Assembly: GCF_021474405.1 (NCBI RefSeq)
Contig: NZ_JAKEIO010000062.1
Span: 1-43,013 of the forward strand
DNA from: [Streptosporangium] indianense
GTDB lineage: Bacteria > Actinomycetota > Actinomycetes > Streptomycetales > Streptomycetaceae
Direction: 5' to 3'
DNA length: 43,013 nucleotides
Numbering within the stretch: position 1 is the stretch's first letter; every line of letters begins with the position of its first letter. Positions 7,665 to 15,683 of the stretch are shown piece by piece. The notes below the pieces were generated by a model. The model was given only the letters and a program-made list of their open reading frames with translations. It had not been told where the DNA came from and ran no database searches. The position numbers and the translations under genes were made by a program.

Positions 7665-8360
7665 ATGGCAGAGCAGCTGAAGGACCTTGCCGACGACCGG
7701 GCCCTCCTCGGGCGCACCAGCACCGCGGAACGGGTCTCGGACATCCTCAGGAGCCGGATCGCCGAGGGCTACTTCCCGCCCGGCACCCGCCTGTCGGAGG
7801 ACAGCATCGGCGGCGCGCTCGGCGTCTCGCGCAACACGCTGCGCGAGGCGTTCCGCCTGCTCACGCACGAGCGCCTGCTCGTCCACGAACTGAACCGGGG
7901 CGTCTTCGTCCGGGTCCTGACCGTGGAGGACGTCGAGGACATCTACCGCACCCGGCGGCTCGTCGAGTGCGCCGTCGTCCGGGGCCTCGGCGAGCCGCCG
8001 TACGGCCTGGAGGGGCTCGCCGGGGCGGTCGCGCAGGGGCGGGCGGCGGCCCGGGAAGGTGACTGGAAAGCGGTGGGTACCGCGAACATCCACTTCCACC
8101 GGGAGCTGGTCGCCCTCGCCGCGAGCGAGCGCACCGCCGAGCTGATGCGCAGCGTCTTCGCCGAACTGCGGCTGGCCTTCCACGTGGTGGACGAACCAGA
8201 GCGACTGCACGAACCGTATATCGCACGAAATGTCGCTATTCTGGAGGCGCTTCAGGGTGGCGACCGCGAGAAGGCCGAGCGCCTGCTCGCCGGATACCTC
8301 GACGACTCCCTGGAGCGCGTGGTCGAGGTGTACCGGCGGCGGGTCGGCGAGGACGGCTGA
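7665..8360 (+). CDS. GntR/FCD-family transcriptional regulator
   Basis: 231 residues from the ATG at 7665. The frame is open further upstream to 7602, but that stretch contains the palindromic operator, so I prefer the later start even though its ribosome site is weak. Residues of about 15-80 form the winged helix (AERVSDILRSRIAEG, GTRLSEDSIGGALGVSRNTLREAFRLL). The C-terminal part is an all-helical FCD ligand-binding domain, with IHFHRELVALA and the distal EALQGGDREKAERLL as usual. Such regulators are repressors relieved by organic or amino acids. Its divergent placement makes it the likely regulator of the MFS-DUF1445-pxpABC operon. Confidence 0.88.
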   Translation: MAEQLKDLADDRALLGRTSTAERVSDILRSRIAEGYFPPGTRLSEDSIGGALGVSRNTLREAFRLLTHERLLVHELNRGVFVRVLTVEDVEDIYRTRRLVECAVVRGLGEPPYGLEGLAGAVAQGRAAAREGDWKAVGTANIHFHRELVALAASERTAELMRSVFAELRLAFHVVDEPERLHEPYIARNVAILEALQGGDREKAERLLAGYLDDSLERVVEVYRRRVGEDG

Positions 8361-8391
8361 GGGCCCCGGCCCGAGGGGCGCACCGCGTCGT

Positions 8392-8432
8392 TTGGGCGGT
8401 TGTCAGACCCAGGACCTAGTCTGTGCACCGTG
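8392..8432 (+). promoter_or_regulatory. Candidate promoter giving a leaderless transcript
   Basis: A -10-like TAGTCT at 8417-8422 lies 19 nt after a TTGGGC at 8392-8397. The GTG at 8430-8432 starts eight bases after the -10 box, where transcription would be expected to begin. No purine-rich ribosome site precedes this GTG. Leaderless mRNAs of this layout are common in Streptomyces. This is an inference from spacing alone. Confidence 0.4.
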
Positions 8433-9956
8433 ACTTCGCCTGCATCGACGGACAGCGTTCCGCCCCAGCTCAGCGCGGGGCCGCGCCCCGCGCCGGGGCC
8501 GGCCGCCGACGAGGGCCTGGCGCGGCGCCTGCGCGCGCTCGCCTGCACCGCGCCGCTGCACGACCTGGACGCGCGCAAGGCCAACCTGGCCGGCGAGTAC
8601 TCGGTGTACGGCATGGCGGAGGTGGCCCTCTCGGCCATCGACCTGGTCACCCTGAACATGGACTTCGACACGGGCGCGGACCACGACCAGATCGTCGCCC
8701 GCCTCATCCCGCGCATCGCCGCCCAGGCGCCGCAGCGCCCCGCCGCCGAGCACGAACGCGTCGCCCGCTGGGTCCTGGAGAACCTGATCAACGTCGGTAG
8801 CGTCGACCGCGGCTTCCGCGCGGTCTACGGCACGTTCGCCGCGGACGGCACCTATGTGCGCCGTGACTACGACTTCAAGCTGCTCGAGGAGGTCCCCGGC
8901 CCCGGCGGCACGGTCTACCTCCGCACCACGGACGAGGCGGTCAACGTCCTCGTCGGCGCCCTCGACACGGACGTCACCAGCGCGCAGATCGCCGCCGAGG
9001 TCAAGCTGGAGGTGCTGATCAGCCGCGGCCGGCTCGCCGACGCCCAGCTCGCCGCCGAACAGGCCCGCTACCGCACCGTGCAGTACTCGGAAACCCTGCG
9101 CCGCGCCCTGGACGCGACCCGGCGCAACGTGCGCGCGGTGGACTGGCTCTCCGCCGTGCCCGACATGATCGCCGAGGCCCTGGAGCACGTGGCCGACCGC
9201 TACCGCCACGAGAACGCGATCCTCACCAACATCCGCAAGGCGCGCGACGAGTCCGAGGACCCCGAGCACAAGCGCCGCACCGCCGAGCTCGTCGACATCG
9301 TCAAGGACTGCATCCGCCGGCACACCCAGCTGCAGTCCCGGCTGCTGGAAGCCGGACCGCTGTTCCGCGCCGAGCAGGACCGTCAGGCCTTCGCCACCCC
9401 GATGACGACCTCGGGGACAGACCTCTACGGGCACCTCCTCTCGCCCGTCCTGCCGCTGCCGCTGGAGCAGGCCGTCCGCGTCACCGACGCCTTCTTCGGC
9501 CGCGGCACCGGGCTGCGCACACCGGTGTCCGTCCGGGTCGGCGACCTGGTCGACATACTGCTGACACCGCCGGTGGAGCGCGAGCACCTGGGCGCGGAGA
9601 TGCCCGAGCCCGACCTGATCGCCACGCCGGACGACAGCCGGTTCAGCGAGGAGCAGCTGGCGGCCGCGCAGGAGCTGCTCGACCTGCCGGCGGACGCGCC
9701 GCGCCGCTTGTCGGGGCTGCTGGCGCAGGCCCGGCGGCAGGACCCGGAGCTGCCGTACCTGGTGGCCCTGCTGGCGGTGCACGCCGCCAGCCCGCCGGTG
9801 GGCACGGCCTACCGGCAGGGCGAGCAGAAGCTGCTGTTCGCCGTGGACGACGGGACCGAGCTCGACGACCCGGAGTTCGGCGGGGCCGACCTCATCGTCG
9901 GGACGGCACTGCTGGACGCGGCGGGGATGGCGGCGGACAGGACGGAGGCCGCGTGA
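8430..9956 (+). CDS. MksF/JetA-like condensin (kleisin) subunit, first gene of SMC-like operon
   Basis: 508 residues if started at the leaderless-type GTG at 8430; a TTG at 8400 is in the same frame but falls in the promoter. I do not recognise a named family by motif. The call rests on size, order and architecture: an N-terminal alpha-helical/winged-helix-like region (about 25-190), a long charged helical middle (about 190-320, including AAEQARYRTVQYSETLRRAL and RKARDESEDPEHKRR), and a C-terminal globular region with an acidic end. This matches MukF/MksF/JetA kleisins, which bridge the SMC heads. It begins an operon with a 293-aa protein and a 1546-aa SMC-like ATPase. A function in DNA loop extrusion or plasmid/phage restriction is inferred. 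Condensin identity should be treated as probable, not proven. Confidence 0.6.
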   Translation: MTSPASTDSVPPQLSAGPRPAPGPAADEGLARRLRALACTAPLHDLDARKANLAGEYSVYGMAEVALSAIDLVTLNMDFDTGADHDQIVARLIPRIAAQAPQRPAAEHERVARWVLENLINVGSVDRGFRAVYGTFAADGTYVRRDYDFKLLEEVPGPGGTVYLRTTDEAVNVLVGALDTDVTSAQIAAEVKLEVLISRGRLADAQLAAEQARYRTVQYSETLRRALDATRRNVRAVDWLSAVPDMIAEALEHVADRYRHENAILTNIRKARDESEDPEHKRRTAELVDIVKDCIRRHTQLQSRLLEAGPLFRAEQDRQAFATPMTTSGTDLYGHLLSPVLPLPLEQAVRVTDAFFGRGTGLRTPVSVRVGDLVDILLTPPVEREHLGAEMPEPDLIATPDDSRFSEEQLAAAQELLDLPADAPRRLSGLLAQARRQDPELPYLVALLAVHAASPPVGTAYRQGEQKLLFAVDDGTELDDPEFGGADLIVGTALLDAAGMAADRTEAA

Positions 9957-9975
9957 TGCCTCCCCCGGTGGCCGG

Positions 9976-10018
9976 CCGCGGCGCCGTCGTGGCCGGTCGC
10001 ACAGTTCCCCGCGCCCCT
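9976..10018 (-). repeat. Streptomyces-type intergenic repeat, copy 1
   Basis: Read on the minus strand this stretch begins AGGGGCGCGGGGAACTGTGC. Its first 24 bases match the element starting at 15631 on the plus strand with a single difference, and similarity continues through the following GACCG-CCACGACGG portion. This copy has lost part of the hairpin symmetry seen in the second copy. Elements with this core are, in my knowledge, scattered in intergenic spaces of Streptomyces chromosomes. Here it sits in the 109-nt gap between the first and second condensin-like genes. Confidence 0.7.
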
Positions 10019-10065
10019 GAGGGCGTGGCCCGCACTCTCATCTACAAGGTCAAGGAGTTCACGTC

Positions 10066-10947
10066 GTGAGCGAGCACGTCGAGTGGGGCGACGCGGAGAG
10101 CCCGGCCCCGGCGGCCACCGCCGCCGTCACTCCCGCCGACGCCGCCGACGCGGCTCGGCTCGTGTCGTTCGGGCTGCAGCCCAAACTGCAGCCCGCCCGC
10201 GACCAGGAGTACGCGGATCTGCTCCGCAGGTACCGCGAGGACCCGCCGTTCGCGCGGCTCGCGGACGCCGTGGCGACCGGGCTCGGCCTGATCGTGCTGG
10301 AGGTCTCCCCGCGCGCGGGCATGGCCGTGACCGCCGCAGAGGACTCGGTCTTCGCCGTCCGCATGGGCGACTACGCGCGTCGTACGTCCGCCGACGGCGC
10401 CGACCGGTTCCTGCACGGGCTCGCCCATCTCGCCGTCGCCGCCATGGCGTTCCCCCGCCCCGAGGACCTCGCCGACGACGGCTACATCGGCCGGGTCACG
10501 GTCAACGGCGTCGACGCCTTCGTCCGCCAAGCCTGCCGCCGGCTGGAGGAACGCGCCGAGGAGCAGGGCGAGAACACCGACCCGGCCACCGACGCCCCCG
10601 GCCTCGAGGCCGCCTGGCGGATCTGGGTGCGGCGCAGCGCGACCGGCGCCACCAAGGACGCCCGCCGCCTGGCCGGTTCGACCACCGGCATCGTCGCCAA
10701 GGCCGCCGCGTTCCTCACCGAGTCCGGCTTCCTCCAGCGCACCGGCGACGACCACGGCGGCACGTACCGCACCACCGCGCGCTACCAGCTCCAGGTCCGC
10801 GACATGGCCGGCAGCGCCGCCCTGGCCGAACTGCTGGAGCTGGGCGTCGTCCCGGTCACCGACGGCACGCCGACGCTGCTGCCCGCCGAGGAGAGCGACG
10901 ACCTGGAACTGGTCGCCGACGCCGGGCTGCCCTTCCACTCCTCCTGA
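10066..10947 (+). CDS. MksE/JetB-like condensin accessory subunit
   Basis: 293 residues from a GTG at 10066 with a clear AAGGAG ribosome site. The protein is soluble with no catalytic motif. The central and C-terminal parts look like tandem winged helices: RFLHGLAHLAVAAMAF, an acidic glutamate-rich linker near 165-180, then TGIVAKAAAFLTESGFLQRT followed by a Thr/Arg-rich beta wing and RYQLQVRDMAG. MukE/MksE/JetB proteins are small winged-helix dimers that bind the kleisin and the SMC head. Size, domain impression and position between the kleisin-like gene and the SMC gene support this role. The identification is structural inference, because no diagnostic sequence motif exists. Confidence 0.55.
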   Translation: MSEHVEWGDAESPAPAATAAVTPADAADAARLVSFGLQPKLQPARDQEYADLLRRYREDPPFARLADAVATGLGLIVLEVSPRAGMAVTAAEDSVFAVRMGDYARRTSADGADRFLHGLAHLAVAAMAFPRPEDLADDGYIGRVTVNGVDAFVRQACRRLEERAEEQGENTDPATDAPGLEAAWRIWVRRSATGATKDARRLAGSTTGIVAKAAAFLTESGFLQRTGDDHGGTYRTTARYQLQVRDMAGSAALAELLELGVVPVTDGTPTLLPAEESDDLELVADAGLPFHSS

Positions 10948-10991
10948 ACCCCCCACTTCCTTCACTTCACGAAGACTTACGAGAGTCCGCC

Positions 10992-13900
10992 ATGTACGAG
11001 CTGTCCCGGGTCCGCCTCTACTCGATCGGTCCCGCCGGTGCGCGCTACGCCGACACCGTGCTTGACCTGCGGGGCGTGGGCGAGGTCGTGCCCGACCCCG
11101 CGCCCACGCAGGCGGAGTTCTTCGAGGAGGAGCCGGTCGGCCCGCCGCGCCGGCCCGCGCCCGCCGGCGTGCTCTTCCTGGAGAACGGCGGCGGCAAGTC
11201 GGTGCTGCTCAAGCTGATCTTCTCCGTGATGCTGCCGGGCCACCGCAACACCCTCGGCGGCGCCAGCTCCGGCGTGCTGCGCAAGTTCCTGCTCGCCGAC
11301 GACTGCGGACACGTCGCCCTGGAGTGGCAGCACGTGCTGACCGGCGAGTGCGTCGTCGTCGGCAAGGTCAGCGAGTGGCGCGGACGACAGGTCTCCAATG
11401 ATCCGCGGAAGTTCGCCGAGGCCTGGTACTCCTTCCGGCCCGGCCCCGGACTGAGCCTCGACAACCTCCCCGTGGCCGAGGCCACCGCGGTACGGGCCCC
11501 GGCCGAGGGCCAGTCCCGTGCCCGTGGGCGGCGCCGCACCATGAAGGGCTTCCGCGACGCCCTCACGGAGGCGGGCAAGACCTACCCGCACCTGGAGGTC
11601 CACTGGGAGGAGATCCACGACCGCTGGATCGAGCACCTCGGCGACCTCGGCCTCGACCCCGAACTCTTCCGCTATCAGCGCGAGATGAACGCCGACGAGG
11701 GCGAGGCGGCCGGTCTCTTCGCCGTCAAGAAGGACGCCGACTTCACCGACCTGCTGCTGCGTGCCGTCACCGACACCCGGGACACCGACGGGCTCGCCGA
11801 CCTGGTCAGCGGCTTCGGCAACAAGCTGGGCCGGCGCGCCGAGCTGATCGCCGAACGCGACTTCACCGCCGGGTCCGTCGACCTCCTCGGGCGGATCGTC
11901 GAGGCCGCCGACACCCGCTCACGCGCGCGGGACATCCACGCCGTGGCCGAACGCCGTACCCGGACTCTGGCGCGCCGGCTGTCCGCGCGCGGCGTGCAGG
12001 AGCGGGTCCGGGCCGCCGACCTCGCCCAGCGGGTCACCGCCGCCGCGTACGCCGTCACCCACGCCGAGGCGGCCCGCGAGCGCAGCGCGCTGATCTCCGC
12101 CGAACTCGCCTACCGGCACGCCTCGCTCGCGCTCGCCGGAGCCGAGAAGTCCGCCGCCGCGCAGAAGCGAGAACTCGCCGACGCCCGCACCCTGTACGCG
12201 GCGTGGCAGGCCGCCGAGGCCGTACTGCGCCACCGCGCCGCCTCCGACCGCGTCACCCGCGTGTCCGCCGCCATCCAGGAGGCCGAGCGCGACGCCGCCC
12301 CTGCCCTGGCCGCCCGCTCCAAGGCCGCCGTCGACCTCGTACGGGCCCTGCACGCGGCCGCGGAGAAGGCCGAGAGCCACGCCAACGAGGAGGAGGAGCG
12401 CTCCGCCGCCCTCCAGGAGGTCAGCGACGCGGCCTACCGGGACTCCACCGCCGCCGCCACCCAGGCCCAGCGCGCCCGCAGCGAGATCGGCCACCTCAGG
12501 CAGCGCCTCGCCGAGGTCGAGCAGGAGACCGCCGAAGCGGTCCGCGCCGGCTGGCTCGACGACACCGCGCCCGACGCCGACCCGGCCCGCGCGGCCCTGG
12601 CCGCCAGCGACGCCGAGAAGACCGCCGTCGCCGCCTGGGACGCGGCCCGCGAGGCGTCCCGCCGCGCCACGGAACAGGCCCGGGAAGCCGCTTCCGCCGA
12701 GTCCCGCGCGGAACTGACCGCGGCCCGCGCCGCCGACGCGGCCACCGCGGCGGAGCGGTCGTACGAGGCCGAGCGCCGTACCGCCGAGGCGCTGGCGGGG
12801 GAGGAGCGGCTGGCCGAACTGCTCAGCCTGACCCCTCAGGCCCGCCCGGGCATCCCGCAGCCCCGCCACGACACGGACAGTGAGGCCACCGCGCAGCCGG
12901 CCGCCGGCGAGCAGGGGCTCACCGCCGAAGAACTCGACCGTTTCGCCGACGAACTGCGCGACCTGCTCGACGCCGCCGTCTCCTCCGCCGAACGGCAGCT
13001 GTTCGATCTGCGCACGGCAGCCGCGGACGACTCCCGCATTCTCGGCGCCCTCGGCGACGGCGGACTGCTGCCGCCCGGCCCGGACGTGCTGGCCACGGTC
13101 GAGTTCCTCGGCGAGCACGGCATTCCCGCGCTGCCCGGCTGGCGCTATCTCGCCCAGGCCGTCGACCCGGCCGACCACGCGCGCGTGCTCGCCGCCCGGC
13201 CCGAGCTCGTCGACGGCGTGATCATCACCGACCCGGACTCCCACGCCCGCGCCCGGGAGGCCCTCGGCGACGCGGCGCTGCTGCCCCGCTCCGCCGTGGC
13301 GGTCGGCACCGCCGCCGCCCTGCTCGCCCCGACACCGGCCCCGGACACCGACAACGGCGACGTGTTCCTCGTCCCGCCGAACCCGGCCATGCACGACGAG
13401 CACGCCGCCGACGAGGAGCGGCAGGCGCTGCGCGCCCGGGCCGGCGAGCGGGACGAGGAGATCCGCACCCTCGCCGCCCGGCTCGGCAAGGACCGCGAAC
13501 TGGCCGCCCGGCTCGCCTCCTGGCGCACCGGCTGCCCCGCAGGCCGGCTGACGGAACTGGCCCGCACGGCCCACGACACCCGCGACTTCGCCGAGGAGTC
13601 GGAGGCCGAACTGGCCGAGGCCCGGACCGCCCGGGCCGAGGCCGACGAGGTCGCCGCCGAGGCCGCGCGCGTCCGGGACGAACGGCAGGAGGCCGCGCAG
13701 AAGGCCCGCCGCTCCGCGGACGCCCTCGCCGGGCTCGCCTTCCGGCTGCGCGAGCGGGCCGGCTGGCAGGTGAAACTGCGCGAACTGGCCGACGAGGCCG
13801 CCGAGTCCGAGGCGAGTGCCCAGGCCTGCCTGGAGCGGGCCCGGGCCGCCGACGAGGACCGGCGCGCCGCCCAGCGCGCCGCGGACGACACCCGCCGCAC

Positions 13901-15632
13901 CGCCCGTGCCCTGCGCGCCGAGCGCTCCGAGATCGCGGGCGCCCCCGACGACGTACCCGAGGACGAGGAGCAGACGCCCAAGGCCTCCCTGCCCGCGCTG
14001 CGCGAGGCCTACCGGGCTGCCTCCCAGGTGTACGAGAAGGTCGGCGTAGGCGCCGACCTGCGCGCCGAGCAGGCCCGCGCGGAGAGCGACGAGAGCGCGG
14101 CCCGCGCGGAACTGGACCGGCTGAGCAACAAGGTCCGCACCCGCGCGGAGCAGCTCCTCGAATCACCCGACGGCTCCGACGGCCCCAGCCGCCAGGCCGC
14201 CGCCGCCCGCGCCGAGGAGCTGGTGCAGCTCCTGGAGACGCGGATGTCGACCGCGAGCGAGCAGCTCGGACGGCTGCGCGGCGAGGCCGAACGTCTCGCC
14301 CCCGCCGACGACGGCGAGACCCACACCGATCTCCCCGAGGACCTCCAGCCGCGCGACACCGAACACGCGCAGACCCTGCTGCGCACGGCCACCGCCGAAC
14401 TCGCCTCCCACACCGAGGCGCTGGACCGGGCACGCGAGGCCCACGCCGAACTGCTCGACGCCCACCGCGCCGCCGAGGACGCGGCGAGCGGCTTCGACGA
14501 GATCGCCGCCATGCTCCGCGACCTGCTGCGCGAGCACGCCCCGGACGAGGAGCACGACGAGCCCGAGCCCTATGCCGGCAGCCCGGAAGAGGCCCGCCAG
14601 GCGGCCGCCGAGGCCCGTCGCTCCCTGCGCGGCTGCGCCGCCGACCTGTCCGCCGCCGAGGCCGCCGTCCGCGAGGCGAGCGACATCCTCGTCCGGCACG
14701 CCAACTCCACGCGCTACGAGCAGGTCCGCACCCCGGCCCGGCAGCAAATCCGTGAACTGCCCTCCTCCGCACTGCCCGAGCACGCCCAGAAGTGGGCGGA
14801 CGCCTTCGCACCCCGCCTGCGTGTCCTCACCGACGAACTGGAGCAGCTGGAGCGCAACCGCGACTCGATCGTGGACCGCCTGCGCGGCCTGGTCGAGTCG
14901 GCCCTGGCCACCCTGCGCTCCGCCCAGCGCCTCTCCCGCCTCCCGGAGGGCCTCGGCGAGTGGTCGGGGCAGGAGTTCCTCCGCATCCGTTTCGAGGAGC
15001 CCGACCAGGCCACGCTCACCGAGCGGCTCGGCGAGGTCATCGACGAGGCGACCCGCGCCGCCGTCAAGAAGAACTCCGACCTGCGCCGCGACGGCATGTC
15101 CCTGCTGCTGCGGGGTGTCGCCGCCGCGCTCCAGCCCAAGGGCGTCGCCGTCGAGATCCTCAAGCCGGACGCGGTGCTGCGCGCCGAGCGGGTCCCCGTC
15201 GGGCAGATGGGTGACGTCTTCTCCGGCGGGCAGCTCCTCACGGCAGCCATCGCCCTGTACTGCACGATGGCCGCCCTGCGGTCGAACGACCGGGGCCGCG
15301 ACAAGCACCGGCACGCCGGCACGCTGTTCCTCGACAACCCCATCGGCCGCGCCAACGCCACGTACCTGCTGGAGCTCCAGCGGGCGGTGTCGGACGCTCT
15401 CGGTGTGCAGCTCCTGTACACCACGGGCCTGTTCGACACCACCGCGCTGGCCGAGTTCCCCCTGGTCATCCGCATGCGCAACGACGCCGACCTGAGGGCG
15501 GGCCTGAAGTACATCAGCGTCGAGGAACACCTCCGCCCGGGCCTGCCGCAGCAGCCCGAGGCGGGAGAGGCGGTCCACAGCGAGATCACGGCGACCAGGA
15601 TGTACAAACGCCCGGCGTCCACAACGCCCTAG
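10992..15632 (+). CDS. SMC-like (MksB/JetC-type) coiled-coil ATPase
   Basis: 1546 residues from the ATG at 10992; a much longer open frame upstream is the shadow of the preceding gene. The N-terminal head carries a P-loop at residues 65-70 (NGGGKS, followed by VLLKL). Residues of about 290-655 and 805-1300 are Ala/Glu/Arg-rich heptad coiled coils, separated by a globular hinge-like domain (about 670-800) containing PGWRYLAQAV and LVDGVIITDPDS. The C-terminal head has an ABC signature FSGGQ at 1410-1414 and a Walker B strand TLFLDNP at 1444-1450. This is the layout of SMC, MukB and JetC proteins. Oddities are Asn1449 where the catalytic Glu is expected, Leu63 in place of the first P-loop Gly, and no His in the switch segment LLYTTGLFD. 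It is the last gene of the operon, and no JetD nuclease follows. Confidence 0.8.
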   Translation: MYELSRVRLYSIGPAGARYADTVLDLRGVGEVVPDPAPTQAEFFEEEPVGPPRRPAPAGVLFLENGGGKSVLLKLIFSVMLPGHRNTLGGASSGVLRKFLLADDCGHVALEWQHVLTGECVVVGKVSEWRGRQVSNDPRKFAEAWYSFRPGPGLSLDNLPVAEATAVRAPAEGQSRARGRRRTMKGFRDALTEAGKTYPHLEVHWEEIHDRWIEHLGDLGLDPELFRYQREMNADEGEAAGLFAVKKDADFTDLLLRAVTDTRDTDGLADLVSGFGNKLGRRAELIAERDFTAGSVDLLGRIVEAADTRSRARDIHAVAERRTRTLARRLSARGVQERVRAADLAQRVTAAAYAVTHAEAARERSALISAELAYRHASLALAGAEKSAAAQKRELADARTLYAAWQAAEAVLRHRAASDRVTRVSAAIQEAERDAAPALAARSKAAVDLVRALHAAAEKAESHANEEEERSAALQEVSDAAYRDSTAAATQAQRARSEIGHLRQRLAEVEQETAEAVRAGWLDDTAPDADPARAALAASDAEKTAVAAWDAAREASRRATEQAREAASAESRAELTAARAADAATAAERSYEAERRTAEALAGEERLAELLSLTPQARPGIPQPRHDTDSEATAQPAAGEQGLTAEELDRFADELRDLLDAAVSSAERQLFDLRTAAADDSRILGALGDGGLLPPGPDVLATVEFLGEHGIPALPGWRYLAQAVDPADHARVLAARPELVDGVIITDPDSHARAREALGDAALLPRSAVAVGTAAALLAPTPAPDTDNGDVFLVPPNPAMHDEHAADEERQALRARAGERDEEIRTLAARLGKDRELAARLASWRTGCPAGRLTELARTAHDTRDFAEESEAELAEARTARAEADEVAAEAARVRDERQEAAQKARRSADALAGLAFRLRERAGWQVKLRELADEAAESEASAQACLERARAADEDRRAAQRAADDTRRTARALRAERSEIAGAPDDVPEDEEQTPKASLPALREAYRAASQVYEKVGVGADLRAEQARAESDESAARAELDRLSNKVRTRAEQLLESPDGSDGPSRQAAAARAEELVQLLETRMSTASEQLGRLRGEAERLAPADDGETHTDLPEDLQPRDTEHAQTLLRTATAELASHTEALDRAREAHAELLDAHRAAEDAASGFDEIAAMLRDLLREHAPDEEHDEPEPYAGSPEEARQAAAEARRSLRGCAADLSAAEAAVREASDILVRHANSTRYEQVRTPARQQIRELPSSALPEHAQKWADAFAPRLRVLTDELEQLERNRDSIVDRLRGLVESALATLRSAQRLSRLPEGLGEWSGQEFLRIRFEEPDQATLTERLGEVIDEATRAAVKKNSDLRRDGMSLLLRGVAAALQPKGVAVEILKPDAVLRAERVPVGQMGDVFSGGQLLTAAIALYCTMAALRSNDRGRDKHRHAGTLFLDNPIGRANATYLLELQRAVSDALGVQLLYTTGLFDTTALAEFPLVIRMRNDADLRAGLKYISVEEHLRPGLPQQPEAGEAVHSEITATRMYKRPASTTP

Positions 15633-15673
15633 GGGCGCGGGGAACTGCGCGACCGCCCACGACGGTCGCGCAG
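15631..15673 (+). terminator. Hairpin terminator within Streptomyces-type repeat, copy 2
   Basis: The repeat core AGGGGCGCGGGGAACTGCGC begins on the last two bases of the SMC-like gene's stop codon. It continues into a perfect 11-bp inverted repeat, CTGCGCGACCG (15645-15655) and CGGTCGCGCAG (15663-15673), around a 7-nt loop. It lies between the convergent SMC-like gene and the choline-oxidase-like gene, so it probably terminates both. There is no U-tract, as is usual in Streptomyces. It is the inverted partner of the copy at 9976-10018. Confidence 0.65.
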
Positions 15674-15683
15674 CCGCCCACGG

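Noticed and set aside
10083..10991. Upstream extension of the SMC-like reading frame giving 1849 codons
   Set aside because: This part overlaps the MksE-like gene in another frame and is Arg-rich with no protein-like pattern; the ATG at 10992 begins directly with the conserved head domain.
8430..15632. A complete Wadjet defence system
   Set aside because: There is no JetD-like gene between 8361 and 15683 or beyond the convergent terminator, and the ATPase does not resemble the JetC sequences I know at the P-loop; described as condensin-like only.
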